A stretch of DNA of 43,566 bases from Anaerolineae bacterium (GCA_020851635.1 JADZCJ010000071.1:1-43566); one strand, 5' to 3'. Positions 1 through 8,619 are shown, numbered from the stretch's first letter. Program-made: numbers and translations. Notes: a model not told the origin generated them from the sequence alone.

Positions 1-32
1 CAGACTATCCAAAACTGACCATCCCAAATATT

Positions 33-935
33 TCAATTTCCACGTTGAGATTCATTCACCAAGTGGTGATTTCCACTGGTACATTTTAGCCGAGTACGCT
101 TGGTACATTTTAGCTGAAGATTGACACACGGTACTTTGCCTGTTACGCGCACAAGCGCCCGATGGATGCGTTCCAGATCACGCAGAGAGCGGTGCTGCTC
201 AATGTACCCCAACACCCGCACGGGGATTCGGAGCCAGGAAACGGGTGCTACTCCAAGCGCGACGGCAAGGAGGCACAAAACAAGGACGCCATCACTCAAA
301 TGTAGCGCTGTATCATACCATTCCCAATCCGGGATAAAATACACGGCCAGAGCGGACGAGCCGCGTAGCACCGCAAAGACCACAATGCTGGAAAACGCAA
401 AAAGCAGAATCCATCCGCGTAATTGCCCGGTCGGGTGCTTTTCCTCGGCAGTCCATTCTCGGAACAACTGCACACAAAACAACGAGATAATAAAAATATA
501 CGCATACAGCGTTTCGCGAAGCAGCAAGAGCGGCAGCGACCGCGGCAATGCATTGTGATACTCTTCCAGCGTCGAAATCAACGCAGGTACGAGGAAGACG
601 AAAATGACACACGTGCCGACGCTGACGACTGCAAGCCAGTTGGGAAGCATTTTGCTTCGAGCAATGACGAGCGCGCTCGTACCGGCAAAGACAGCAACGA
701 CGGCGTTCAAATACCCGACGAACCAGGAGAGGTTGTTCACCCCCACGAGAGCATCAAAGTAGGCGCCAATCGGGTGTGCCTGAATCGTCAGCGCAATTGC
801 CATCCCCAGGGCAAATACGCGGGCGCCAAAAACACGCCGATCTCGCCAGTCCTCTGCGCGCCATGCCGCCGGGCGAAAGAGATACAGCACCAATGCCCAA
901 AACAAGATGGGAAATAAAGCATCCTGAAATTGCAT
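33..935 (-). CDS. Polytopic membrane protein (DUF6545/MAB_1171c-like), C-terminally truncated
   Basis: The product is a 300-residue protein with about seven hydrophobic segments over residues 1-235, then a basic cytosolic stretch. The layout resembles the DUF6545/MAB_1171c putative transporter family, which often sits beside XRE and ImmA/IrrE genes; the assignment is by layout and context only. It is the last gene of a leftward block after the XRE and metalloprotease genes, starting 2 bp after the protease stop. Roughly the last 20-30 residues are encoded by IS-end-like DNA and repeat LKCT, so the native C-terminus seems to have been replaced when an insertion sequence landed. Family members are usually longer. 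The substrate, if any, cannot be told. Confidence 0.55.
   Translation of the reverse strand: MQFQDALFPILFWALVLYLFRPAAWRAEDWRDRRVFGARVFALGMAIALTIQAHPIGAYFDALVGVNNLSWFVGYLNAVVAVFAGTSALVIARSKMLPNWLAVVSVGTCVIFVFLVPALISTLEEYHNALPRSLPLLLLRETLYAYIFIISLFCVQLFREWTAEEKHPTGQLRGWILLFAFSSIVVFAVLRGSSALAVYFIPDWEWYDTALHLSDGVLVLCLLAVALGVAPVSWLRIPVRVLGYIEQHRSLRDLERIHRALVRVTGKVPCVNLQLKCTKRTRLKCTSGNHHLVNESQRGN
77..117. repeat. Tandem terminal-type repeats, probable remnant of an IS21-family end
   Basis: Two 17-bp direct repeats (TGGTACATTTTAGC[CT]GA) lie at 77-93 and 101-117, 24 bp apart and differing at one base. Tandem 'TGGTACATTTT' repeats are typical of the multiple transposase-binding sites at the ends of IS21-family (IstA/IstB) elements; that link is from family knowledge. 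No istA or istB is in the window, so this is either a relic or the edge of an element lying to the left. The repeats are read as the last codons of the leftward membrane-protein gene, giving a duplicated LKCT in its tail. Confidence 0.5.
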
Positions 936-937
936 CG

Positions 938-1480
938 CTATGCAATACCCATCCGCCGCAGGGCCTCGTCCGCATCCGCTTGCGAGCTGCCATGTTTCAG
1001 GTGTTCTTTTTGGCGGGCGGCAAAGTGCTTTTCATAAACAAGGCGCGCCAGTAATTCCGCTTCCTCTTCTTCTGCCTCACGTTTGGATTGATTTCGGCGC
1101 GGCGTTGTCGCGCGACACGCAATTGCCCATTGGGATTTGAACAAAAGAGACGGTTCGCGTTGAATTTGCTCCAGCTGCTCTATCGTTGCGACGATGGTAT
1201 TGTGACGCAAAGCAATGTGGGCGACTTCATGCGTTTTGACATGCGTTTGCTGCGTCGGCGGCAGGTTCGGCGCGTAAAAGACAAAGGCGACCGGCATTTC
1301 TGCCTCCGCCACGACGACCATACACGCCCCAAAATAGCCGGTGGGCAACGGCATTTCGACGAATTCGATCTGAAGCCCGTGCAGCTGTTCCACCCGTCCG
1401 GCAAACTCCTCCGGAGTCATATTCTCCCAATCGTCGCCCAAATTTTTAAAGAGCAGTTCGATATTGTCCGACGAACGCAT
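938..1480 (-). CDS. ImmA/IrrE-type zinc metalloprotease
   Basis: The 180-residue protein carries the zinc-protease signature HEVAH with a following ALRH, in the setting typical of ImmA/IrrE (COG2856) proteins. Proteins of this family cleave or inactivate a partner XRE repressor after a stress signal; ImmA does this to ImmR in ICEBs1, as does IrrE to DdrO in Deinococcus. The partner XRE gene lies just upstream on the same strand. A clear ribosome site (AGGAGTG, 5-6 nt before ATG) supports the start. The C-terminal third is charged and may be a coiled regulatory tail. I infer that it is the de-repression arm of the switch controlling the rightward gene string. Family call is sure; target is inferred. 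Confidence 0.8.
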   Translation of the reverse strand: MRSSDNIELLFKNLGDDWENMTPEEFAGRVEQLHGLQIEFVEMPLPTGYFGACMVVVAEAEMPVAFVFYAPNLPPTQQTHVKTHEVAHIALRHNTIVATIEQLEQIQREPSLLFKSQWAIACRATTPRRNQSKREAEEEEAELLARLVYEKHFAARQKEHLKHGSSQADADEALRRMGIA

Positions 1481-1685
1481 TTTTCACTCCTGAACCCCCG
1501 CTCAAGATGAACAACACAAGCCCGTAGGAAAGTGGTAATGCCTTCCTACAGGTTTGATCTTGCCAATAGATTGACAAAGAAATGTGGAAAAAAGTTCCGA
1601 GCGGTGTACAGCGAGGAGAGGGACGGTTGGCGTACGGAAAAGTGCCCGGCAGAAAAATGAATCGAAAAATACTTGCCCAAAACGG

Positions 1686-2144
1686 TTAGCCTTTATCCCC
1701 CTTTCGTTGACCTTGCCGACGTTTGACGATCACATTGATCATGTCCAACACCATCTGTTGATCGGTCGGCTCCATCTTGGCGGCGCGCGTTGCGATTTGA
1801 GAAACAATGGGGTTGGGCTCGGTAGTGTCCTCGGCGCCTTGCAGCGGGAGCTGCGCTTTTTCAAACAACCAATCGGGGTTGATTTGCAGAACATTTGCCA
1901 GACTTTGCAGGCGATCGCGCGAGGGTTGAAACACTTGCCCCAACTCTATCTGCGACAGATAGGGATGACTGATGCGCTGGGAGGGAGGCTCATTTGCCAG
2001 CGCGCGCGCGACATCCGGCAAATTTAGGCCGCGCATGAGCCGCACGCGGCGAATATACGCGCCGAGCGACTCGGCCTCGCGCGGGCGAAACTCTTCTTCG
2101 TCCTTGTTTTCCGGTTGTTTAGACCCTGCTTTTTCCTTTGCCAT
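1686..2144 (-). CDS. XRE-family transcriptional repressor (ImmR-like)
   Basis: The 152-residue protein has a Cro/CI-type helix-turn-helix at about residues 25-90: LGAYIRRVRLMRGLNLPDVA, then an inserted loop, then YLSQIELGQ. It has acidic and basic flanks and a short C-terminal helix that could mediate dimers. It is transcribed away from the large rightward gene string and is followed on its own strand by the ImmA/IrrE-type protease, the same pair as the ImmR/ImmA switch of ICEBs1. Two dyads in the divergent control region are natural binding sites. I infer that it represses the rightward promoter and probably itself. A 205-bp gap separates it from the protease gene; I see nothing coding there, only a weak 7-bp hairpin at 1524-1549. 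Confidence 0.8.
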   Translation of the reverse strand: MAKEKAGSKQPENKDEEEFRPREAESLGAYIRRVRLMRGLNLPDVARALANEPPSQRISHPYLSQIELGQVFQPSRDRLQSLANVLQINPDWLFEKAQLPLQGAEDTTEPNPIVSQIATRAAKMEPTDQQMVLDMINVIVKRRQGQRKGDKG

Positions 2145-2180
2145 TCCTTTATGCTCCTTTCGAGCGACCCTGACCCGCCC

Positions 2181-2208
2181 ATTGTATCTGTGCTCTGTTG
2201 CTTGTCAA
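2181..2208 (-). promoter_or_regulatory. Sigma70-type promoter of the XRE gene
   Basis: On the minus strand TTGACA (2208-2203) and TACAAT (2186-2181) are separated by 16 bp, placing the start of transcription near 2174, about 30 nt before the repressor ATG at 2144. Found by eye. Confidence 0.55.
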
Positions 2209-2238
2209 CTCAATACACACACGTCAACAGATAAATTG

Positions 2239-2273
2239 TGTTGATATAGTTCAACAGGTGTTGACAATCAACA
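2239..2273. promoter_or_regulatory. Two operator-like dyads in the divergent control region
   Basis: Two inverted repeats with the same half-site lie side by side: TGTTGA-6-TCAACA at 2239-2256 and TGTTGA-3-TCAACA at 2259-2273. The second covers the -35 box of the rightward promoter. Further TCAAC half-sites lie at 2205-2229, near the leftward promoter. The arrangement suits a dimeric XRE repressor that controls both directions. Binding by the neighbouring XRE protein is inferred. Confidence 0.65.
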
Positions 2274-2289
2274 CATACCATGCTATACT
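2261..2289 (+). promoter_or_regulatory. Strong sigma70 promoter of the Tad/conjugation gene string
   Basis: TTGACA at 2261-2266 and TATACT at 2284-2289 are separated by an ideal 17 bp, with a TGC extended -10 at 2281-2283. Transcription would begin near 2296, about 30 nt before the first ATG. The -35 box lies within an operator-like dyad, so the promoter is probably strong but normally blocked. Confidence 0.7.
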
Positions 2290-2327
2290 CCCTCACGTAA
2301 TCTGATTCCCGCCAAGAACGTGAGGAT

Positions 2328-2681
2328 ATGCAAACATCTGCCCCGCTGACGACTACACCCGTTGTTACCACTTTTGTCGCCTCATCCTCTTCTCCAACAC
2401 TCGAAAATTCAATTCAAGAACGTCGTGTCATCGCATTACTCGACACGTATCCGACTCTATCGCTCCCTATCGCAACTGCGATGGTTCAACGCGCGGCGCA
2501 AGAGCCAACGGGCACCATCCTTGCGCATCTGGAACAAGCACTGGATCAATTCGACACGCTGCCCGGCATAGCAGAACTCTCCGGGAGTCAGATTCGCGTT
2601 CTCGATGTGGCATTGCGCCAGGTAAATGCGCGCGTCTCACAACTGCAGTCACAACTGCGGTTGGCTTGGGGGAATGATTGA
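2328..2681 (+). CDS. Small protein of unknown function, first gene of the pilus string
   Basis: The 117-residue product is not recognised. It has a Thr/Ser-rich N-terminus with no clear signal peptide, then three amphipathic helical stretches (about residues 30-60, 62-80 and 85-113), the last heptad-like and able to form a coiled coil. It is the first gene behind the strong promoter; the start follows a GAGG site by a short gap. Its stop overlaps the next start by 1 nt, so it is translationally coupled to CpaB. Position suggests a regulatory or early assembly role, but the sequence gives no function. Confidence 0.6.
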   Translation: MQTSAPLTTTPVVTTFVASSSSPTLENSIQERRVIALLDTYPTLSLPIATAMVQRAAQEPTGTILAHLEQALDQFDTLPGIAELSGSQIRVLDVALRQVNARVSQLQSQLRLAWGND

Positions 2682-3868
2682 TGCTTCGATCATCAACCTT
2701 TGTCGTCGGCATCTTGCTCGCCATCGGAGCGTTCGCCGCGCTGGTACTGCTCGGCTCTGTATTCAATCCCGCACCGTACCAAATCGTGATTGCGCGGGAG
2801 GATGTTCCCGCATATTCCCGTCTCTTGACAGACATGCTTGCGCTCGATTCGCAAACGATGAGCCAGGACGTCGTAACAAGCCTCGTCACGCGCGAGGAAC
2901 TCGACCAGTATCTGGGTGGCCTGGTCATTGAATCCGTTCGCGCGGGTGAGCCGTTGCGCAAGGGGGCGGTTGTTGCGGCGACGAATCCCAAAGCCGCGGA
3001 TCGGCTTGCCCTCATGCTCGACGACGCGGATTCGGTTGCGATGGTTGTTCCGGTAGATCCCCAGTCTGCGCCCGAACAAATCGAATCGGGAGATTTTGTT
3101 GACATTGTCCTCAGTCTCACGCCCGGCGCCATCAATGCTGCCACGACCGAAAAATTTGGCGATGCAGGTCCCACGCCAAATGCCATCTCTACCGTTTTGC
3201 CTTTGCCCACACGTGCGCTCACGGTTACTGCCACCCTTTCCAATACGGTTCGACCACCGGAAGAAATGAACTTACCCGTTGCCAAAGTGACAATTCGTCA
3301 GGTCCCGATTCTCGGCGTGCGCCGCGAACGCATTGCCAACCCAAACTTTAGCGTGGCACCGATTGGAGAAAATACACAAACGACAGAACCTGCGTTTGTC
3401 GAAGGAGATATTCAAGCCGTTCTGGTTCGCATCCCGCGTGCAAGTGTCGAGCTGCTCACCTTTGCAATGGATAACGGTAAAGTGCATCTTTCGCTCCTGT
3501 CTCCATACCTTGTTCACAATCGACAGAATGAGCCGACCCTTGGTATCTCGTGGAATGACGTGATCGAGTGGATGATGCAGGAACGCCGTCTTGCGAGTGG
3601 ACAGGTTGTGATTGTCGCCCCGGAGACGATCACACCAACTGCGGCTATCACACTTACGCCCGTTCCAGGCGCACAAATTTCCGCTACACCAACCGTCGCC
3701 GCGACAACCTCACTCCCACCTGCCACCAACACTTTTCCTGTCTCGGCGAGCACATTCACTCTCCCGGCAGATTTATTGAGCAATGTTGCGTGTCTCGCGC
3801 TGCCTCTCGGCGCTGGAATACTGCTCGTTATCGGGACGTTCTATTTCTTGCGTCGCCTCAAGGGTTGA
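2681..3868 (+). CDS. cpaB: CpaB/RcpC-like Tad pilus assembly protein
   Basis: CpaB/RcpC is an envelope component of the Tad pilus machine. The protein has an N-terminal membrane segment (about residues 5-27), then a SAF-type domain (NPAPYQIVIAREDVPAYSRL) and an RcpC-like region over the middle, as in the family. It ends with a Pro/Thr-rich linker and a second membrane segment followed by basic residues. The extra C-terminal anchor is unusual for CpaB, which normally has only the N-terminal one, and would hold both ends in the membrane. The ATG at 2681 overlaps the upstream stop (TGATG) and has a GGGGGA site before it, so I prefer it to the TTG at 2678. The next gene follows after 1 nt. Confidence 0.75.
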   Translation: MLRSSTFVVGILLAIGAFAALVLLGSVFNPAPYQIVIAREDVPAYSRLLTDMLALDSQTMSQDVVTSLVTREELDQYLGGLVIESVRAGEPLRKGAVVAATNPKAADRLALMLDDADSVAMVVPVDPQSAPEQIESGDFVDIVLSLTPGAINAATTEKFGDAGPTPNAISTVLPLPTRALTVTATLSNTVRPPEEMNLPVAKVTIRQVPILGVRRERIANPNFSVAPIGENTQTTEPAFVEGDIQAVLVRIPRASVELLTFAMDNGKVHLSLLSPYLVHNRQNEPTLGISWNDVIEWMMQERRLASGQVVIVAPETITPTAAITLTPVPGAQISATPTVAATTSLPPATNTFPVSASTFTLPADLLSNVACLALPLGAGILLVIGTFYFLRRLKG

Positions 3869-3869
3869 A

Positions 3870-5246
3870 ATGATGCCAACCAATCGCCCACCCTCCACAC
3901 CCGAAACTCCAACGCGTCCCCAACCGCCTTCTCCCACCAACACGCGCCCGTTGCGGTTGATCGCGGCGCTTGGACAGTGGGGTGATGTTCAGCCATTGAG
4001 CAATCTCTTTGCGCCGGGGAATGGTAACGGCATCCAGATGGTGACATGGTGCCAAGACGGCGCCCGTTTGGTGGACGATGCAATTGTTTTTGATGCTGAT
4101 GTGGTCATTCTCGACCCGTCGCTCCCCTCCTTTGCGCTCGAAGACATTCAACGACTTTATCACTCCGAAGCGCGCCCCATCATCACACTTGGCGCAATTC
4201 CACCCCATGGAGAATGGGGCAGCACACTATACCGTGCCGGCATCAAGGGACATATTGAACTTCCGCTGAATGATGACAACGCCCGGCGACTTACTGCCCT
4301 CATTCACAGCGGTCTGCAAGATGCATTGCGCGAACGGTCTTCTGCTTCCTATATTCCACAGATTGCTCCGCAACTTGCTCAAGTGATCGCGACACAAGGG
4401 TGGCAGCGTGCGGTAATTGCGGTCTGGAGCGCCAAAGGCGGAGTCGGCAAAACGACCGTCGCCGAAAACCTGGCAATGTTACTCGGTGTGATCTCGAACC
4501 GAAAAACCATCCTGCTCGATGCGAACATGGCAGGCGGCAACGCGCATATTCACCTTCGGCTGTCGCCCCAGCGCAACATTGCGGGTCTCGCCCGTCTCTA
4601 CGAAGGACAAAAGCGCCTCGATCCAAAAGACGTGCTGGGCTATCTCACTCCCTTTCGCAACAATCTTCAAGTGCTTGTGGGTATTCCGCGTCAATTCATG
4701 GCAGGCGAACTCTGTTTTCAGGGGGAAGCGGGCCGCGATTTTACCCGCGCCCTCATCGAAACATTACATTCCATGTCCGATTTTGTCGTGATGGATCTGG
4801 GGCAGGACACGAACAGCGCCGTGCATCTGCAAGCGTTGCGCCAAGCCGACCAAATCCTTGTGGTCGTCAATTCCGAAAAGGCGAGTTTGCTGGATACGCA
4901 TGAGGTTCTTGATACCCTGTGGGAACACGTGCAAATGGACCGCAGCCGCTTTCGGCTTGTCCTCAATCGCTTCCACCCGGAACATGGTTTGCAGCGCAAA
5001 GAAATTGTTGAAGTGATGCAGTTGCCCGAGGTCGGAGTGATCCCCGAAATGAGTGAAAAAGTGACCGCCTCGCTCAACAGCGGCGTTCCAATCGTTTTGA
5101 ACGGCGGCGGCGAGGTAGCAGAGAGTCTGGTACGCGTTGGTACAACTCTCTATCCCCCGCTCGGGCAAATTTGGGGACAACGCGGCAAGTTCAAACCAAA
5201 AGGCAAAGGATTGCGGCAGCGATTGTTCGGGGGAACGCGCGAATGA
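3870..5246 (+). CDS. tadZ: TadZ/CpaE-like pilus localisation ATPase
   Basis: TadZ/CpaE proteins are MinD/ParA-like ATPases that place the Tad pilus machine in the cell. The 458-residue product has a receiver-like N-terminal domain (about residues 30-150, with DADVVILDPS) and a MinD-type ATPase from about residue 180, with a deviant Walker A (SAKGGVGKTT, near 186), a switch-like DANMAGGN and a Walker B-like VVMDLGQD. The two ATGs at 3870 and 3873 follow AAGGG, and this start lies just behind the cpaB stop; a longer frame from 3783 overlaps cpaB by 86 nt and was not used. The stop overlaps the next gene in ATGA. Family call is firm. Confidence 0.88.
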   Translation: MMPTNRPPSTPETPTRPQPPSPTNTRPLRLIAALGQWGDVQPLSNLFAPGNGNGIQMVTWCQDGARLVDDAIVFDADVVILDPSLPSFALEDIQRLYHSEARPIITLGAIPPHGEWGSTLYRAGIKGHIELPLNDDNARRLTALIHSGLQDALRERSSASYIPQIAPQLAQVIATQGWQRAVIAVWSAKGGVGKTTVAENLAMLLGVISNRKTILLDANMAGGNAHIHLRLSPQRNIAGLARLYEGQKRLDPKDVLGYLTPFRNNLQVLVGIPRQFMAGELCFQGEAGRDFTRALIETLHSMSDFVVMDLGQDTNSAVHLQALRQADQILVVVNSEKASLLDTHEVLDTLWEHVQMDRSRFRLVLNRFHPEHGLQRKEIVEVMQLPEVGVIPEMSEKVTASLNSGVPIVLNGGGEVAESLVRVGTTLYPPLGQIWGQRGKFKPKGKGLRQRLFGGTRE

Positions 5247-6598
5247 CGCCGACGCTCAACACAAATAATGCGCGCCAAAGTGAACTGGCACAATTGGTCA
5301 CGGCGTCGCGCCGCAAGCCGACCAACGGCGAATCGCCATACACGATTCTCTTGAATCGCGTTCGGGAAATCGTTATCGAACGCTATACGCCTGCCGACCT
5401 CGCTCGTCCCACCGATGCGGTTCGCCGCGCCATCAGCGAAATCATACGCGATCAGATTCTTGACTATCAAAATGCGGCACCGATTCAAGGTCTCCAACCT
5501 CTTGAGCAAGATGGCGAAATCATTGTTCAACGCATCCTGAGCGATCTCATCGGTTTCGGCGCGCTTGATCTGTTGCTCCATGATGCGGATATTGAGGAAA
5601 TTATTATCAATGGACGCGAATTGTGGGTCATTGATGAGCGCGGCAAACGTCTGATTTCCAAGTCTGATTTAGCCGACGAGGAAGAAACCGTCAGCTTGAT
5701 CAATCGGCTTGTTGCACCAACCGGTCGTCAGGTGAATTCAACCCACCCGATTCTTGACGCGCAGTTGCCCGATGGCAGCCGAATCAATGCGACGATTTCC
5801 CCGATTGTATATCCCAGTCCGTCAGTGACAATTCGCCGCCATCGCCTCGTCGCGCGTGCGATGGATGATCTGGTTCGACTTGGCACGCTTACTCAATCAG
5901 CCGCCGAATTCTTGGTTGCAGCAGCCCATGCCCGTTTGGGCATTCTCGTTGCAGGTGGTACTGCCTGCGGCAAGACAAACCTGATCAATGTTCTTGCGGG
6001 CGCATTTCATCCGCAGGATCGCGTGATCGTGATTGAAGATACGCGGGAGCTGCAACTGCCATTACAAGATGTAATTTATCAGGTCGTGCGCTATCCGAGC
6101 GCGGAAGGAACGGGCGCAATTGACCAGCAACGACTTGTGCAAAACGCGCTGCGGATGCGCGCCGAGCGCATCATTGTAGGTGAGGTGCGTGGACCTGAGG
6201 TGATTGACATGCTGATCGCTGCGAACACGGGACATGAGGGATTTCTCTCCTCCGTCCACGCCAACTCGTCGCTCGACGCCTTGACCAAACTCTTGCAGCT
6301 GTCTCATCTCACCCCGGATCTGCATATCGAGGAAAAAACGATCGCACAATGGATTGCGAACGCCTTTCAGATTGTTGTTTTCCTCAAACGCAGCCACGAA
6401 ACCAATCAACGGTTCGTCACCGAGATTATCGAACTCACGGGCGGGATCGAAGCAAACAACGCAATTCTAAGCCAGCCCATTTTTACGCGCACTGATGGCG
6501 CGTTACACCGAACGATTTATCCGTTGCACTGTGCGTCACGCCTCAAGGAACGTGGGATTGACTCGGCTCAATTTCGTCCCAACGGAGGGCGCGCCTGA
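5243..6598 (+). CDS. tadA: TadA/CpaF secretion ATPase of the Tad pilus
   Basis: TadA/CpaF is the cytosolic VirB11-like hexameric ATPase that drives pilin polymerisation. The 451-residue protein has the typical N-terminal domain (YTPADLARPTDAVRR, LIGFGALDLLLHD, EEIIINGRE) and a C-terminal motor with Walker A GGTACGKTN (near residue 237), the Asp box VIEDTRELQL, the Walker B-region MRAERIIVGEVRGPE and the histidine box with HEGFLSSVHANSS. The second Walker A residue group is T-A-C-G, a Cys where Gly or Ser is common; the Lys and Thr are intact. It starts at an ATGA overlap with tadZ and ends in a TGATG overlap with tadB, so the block is tightly coupled. Confidence 0.93.
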   Translation: MTPTLNTNNARQSELAQLVTASRRKPTNGESPYTILLNRVREIVIERYTPADLARPTDAVRRAISEIIRDQILDYQNAAPIQGLQPLEQDGEIIVQRILSDLIGFGALDLLLHDADIEEIIINGRELWVIDERGKRLISKSDLADEEETVSLINRLVAPTGRQVNSTHPILDAQLPDGSRINATISPIVYPSPSVTIRRHRLVARAMDDLVRLGTLTQSAAEFLVAAAHARLGILVAGGTACGKTNLINVLAGAFHPQDRVIVIEDTRELQLPLQDVIYQVVRYPSAEGTGAIDQQRLVQNALRMRAERIIVGEVRGPEVIDMLIAANTGHEGFLSSVHANSSLDALTKLLQLSHLTPDLHIEEKTIAQWIANAFQIVVFLKRSHETNQRFVTEIIELTGGIEANNAILSQPIFTRTDGALHRTIYPLHCASRLKERGIDSAQFRPNGGRA

Positions 6599-7491
6599 TG
6601 TTGTCCGGACCGAATGTGCTGCTTGCTCTGCTCGGCAGCATGGGCGTGCTGGTTGCTGTTCTCTCGGGACTGGCACTGCCGCACTATCCTATCCTGCCAC
6701 AAGCCAGACGCGAAGGGTTCCGAGAACGCCTGCAGCGCAAATTGGATCAGGCAGATTTTCAACTTGAAGCCATGGATTTCTTGCGCGTTACACTCATCCT
6801 GGCAATCGGTTTAGGCATTGTTGCGTACGTGTTGACCGGTATCCCAACAGCAGCGTTTATTGGCGCAATTGGCGCCGTGGTCGGTTACTGGACATTCCTG
6901 CAAGACCGGCGCGAACGGCGACGACGAGAATATCAAGAAGCGCTCGCCGATGCGGTGGATGTTTTGCAAGAAGCGGTAAGCACCCGTCAGAGCCTGAATT
7001 CATCTCTCGCGGTCGTAGCAAAACATTGCTCTGTGGCCGTACGGGGTGATTTTGAGGAGATTGTTGCTCGAATTACAGCAGGCGAAGAAATTGCCAACGC
7101 GCTGCGCCTGATTGCACAACGCCGCCGCGATGTGATGTGTGATCGCTTTGCCGAAGCGTTGATTGCCTATAGCACGGAAGGGGGCAAATTGCTGCCCATT
7201 CTGCAGGCTTTGTCAGAAGCCGTGCGCGGCCTGGCAGCCGTGAGGCGACGAGTAGCGACAACCCAGTCACGGATTCGTTGGGAAGCGCGCGTGGTATGCC
7301 TTGCACCGTTCGTTTTCATCATCATTCTGCGCTTCACCGCTCCCGATTTACAAGGTCCGTTTTACTCTACTGTTTGGGGACAGTTGGCGCTGATTGTGAT
7401 CGCATGTATGTGCGGCGGCGCCTACTATTTAATGAATCGCATGGGTGCCAAAGCACTCGACCCGATTGAAAGTATCAACACGGTCGCATAG
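6598..7491 (+). CDS. tadB: TadB-like inner-membrane platform protein
   Basis: TadB and TadC are GspF/PilC-type platform proteins that couple the TadA motor to the growing pilus. The 297-residue protein has an N-terminal membrane segment, a central pair (about residues 65-100), a cytosolic GspF-like helical domain (EYQEALADAVDVLQEAVSTR at about 113, AEALIAYSTEGGKLLPIL) and C-terminal membrane segments (about 233-285). Its order after tadA and before tadC is the standard one. The start overlaps the tadA stop and has GGAGG upstream; the stop abuts the next ATG. Confidence 0.87.
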   Translation: MLSGPNVLLALLGSMGVLVAVLSGLALPHYPILPQARREGFRERLQRKLDQADFQLEAMDFLRVTLILAIGLGIVAYVLTGIPTAAFIGAIGAVVGYWTFLQDRRERRRREYQEALADAVDVLQEAVSTRQSLNSSLAVVAKHCSVAVRGDFEEIVARITAGEEIANALRLIAQRRRDVMCDRFAEALIAYSTEGGKLLPILQALSEAVRGLAAVRRRVATTQSRIRWEARVVCLAPFVFIIILRFTAPDLQGPFYSTVWGQLALIVIACMCGGAYYLMNRMGAKALDPIESINTVA

Positions 7492-8412
7492 ATGACACTT
7501 TTACTTGCTTTTCTCGGTGCACTCGGCGTCTGGCTCACCTTTACCGCGCTCACGCACAAATTTGTAGCGCATCAAGGAGCTGCGCACGAAAGCTTGACCG
7601 ATGCGCAATCCCGTGTGCGCTTGAAACGAGATGTGCATCTGGAGCAACTTGCAGTTACGCCCATTCTGGATCGCGCATTACGCGCCTGGCTCGAACCGGC
7701 ATCGAAATTATTTTCACGCGTCGCCCGTCGCAGCGAAGTCGATGAGCAGCGCCTACTTCAAGCAGGACGGCCCGCGCGATACCCGACGGTACTTGATTTC
7801 TATGCCTGGAAAGTCCTGCTCGCCACAATCCTGTTTGGGATAGGCATCATGAATAGTTTGTTTGCAGGCATCGGTTTTTTGCCGATTGCGTTCGGTCTTG
7901 GTGCTCTCGGGCTTTTTCTACCGGATATCCATCTCTCTCAGCTCATCAAAAAGCGTCGCGAATTGGTGCGAGTAGAGATGGCATTCACCTTGCATCGGCT
8001 TGTGATTCACCTTGAAGCAGGAAAAACAATAGCGCAGGTATTGGGCGTTGTGGTCGCACAGCCGGGAGGAGTATTTTTCCAGGAACTCCGAGAAGTCGTG
8101 CGGGAATTTAGCACGGGAACCGATCTGACGCCTGCCATGGAGAATCTGATTGCGCGGAATCCGGGTATAGATGACATTGCGCGGTTTGCCGAGTTAGTCA
8201 TTCGTTCACAAGCAATTGGGCAGCCGCTCGGCGAATCACTCCGCCAAATGGCAAATCTGATGCAAGCCAAAGTGGAAAGTGAAGTGGAAAGTCGTGGCCT
8301 GGCTACATCGGTCAAGATGGTCTTGCCAATAGGTTTGCTCGTCCTGCCTGCAATCGGAATTGTCGTGATGGGACCGGCGGTGTATCTCGCGGCGCAGTAT
8401 TTTCTGCGCTAG
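7492..8412 (+). CDS. tadC: TadC-like inner-membrane platform protein
   Basis: This is the second GspF-type platform protein of the Tad machine. The 306-residue product has an N-terminal anchor, a cytosolic stretch with the typical QAGRPARYPTVLDFYAWKVL, two membrane segments (about residues 107-140), a GspF-domain core (EMAFTLHRLVIHLEAGKTIA then REFSTGTDLTPAMENLIAR, FAELVIRSQAIGQPLGESLR) and a final membrane segment. The ATG immediately follows the tadB TAG with no spacing and no clear ribosome site, so translation is probably coupled. The next gene, 24 nt on, is the short pilin with its own strong ribosome site. Confidence 0.87.
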   Translation: MTLLLAFLGALGVWLTFTALTHKFVAHQGAAHESLTDAQSRVRLKRDVHLEQLAVTPILDRALRAWLEPASKLFSRVARRSEVDEQRLLQAGRPARYPTVLDFYAWKVLLATILFGIGIMNSLFAGIGFLPIAFGLGALGLFLPDIHLSQLIKKRRELVRVEMAFTLHRLVIHLEAGKTIAQVLGVVVAQPGGVFFQELREVVREFSTGTDLTPAMENLIARNPGIDDIARFAELVIRSQAIGQPLGESLRQMANLMQAKVESEVESRGLATSVKMVLPIGLLVLPAIGIVVMGPAVYLAAQYFLR

Positions 8413-8436
8413 CCACTAGAAAGGAGAGAGAATCGT

Positions 8437-8604
8437 ATGAAACAAATTGTCGCGCTCGCGCGCGATCAACGCGGGCAGGACATTCTCGAATATGTCATCA
8501 TCGCCGCGTTTGCGGTGACGGCGATTGCAGTGCTGTCAGCGCTCTATTCGACGATTCGCACAGTATTGACAAACGCGAATCAACAACTGCAAGCGATCAA
8601 GTAA
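8437..8604 (+). CDS. flp: Flp-type pilin, 55 residues
   Basis: This short gene encodes a 55-residue prepilin. The leader MKQIVALARDQRGQ is followed by DILEYVIIAAF and a hydrophobic segment, matching the class III signal of Flp pilins: cleavage after Gly, Glu at +5 and Tyr at +6 (here G^QDILEY, so Glu and Tyr sit at +5 and +6). The mature subunit would be about 42 residues, a normal size for Flp. It has the clearest ribosome site of the area (AAGGAGAG, 8 nt before ATG), fitting a high-copy structural subunit. I take it as the major pilin, processed by the TadV-like peptidase encoded downstream. Confidence 0.88.
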   Translation: MKQIVALARDQRGQDILEYVIIAAFAVTAIAVLSALYSTIRTVLTNANQQLQAIK

Positions 8605-8619
8605 TCTACAGGAGAGGAA

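Noticed and set aside
2467-3285. Minus-strand open frame of 272 codons opposite cpaB
   Set aside because: Ser/Arg-rich shadow translation opposite a recognised gene, with no ribosome site.
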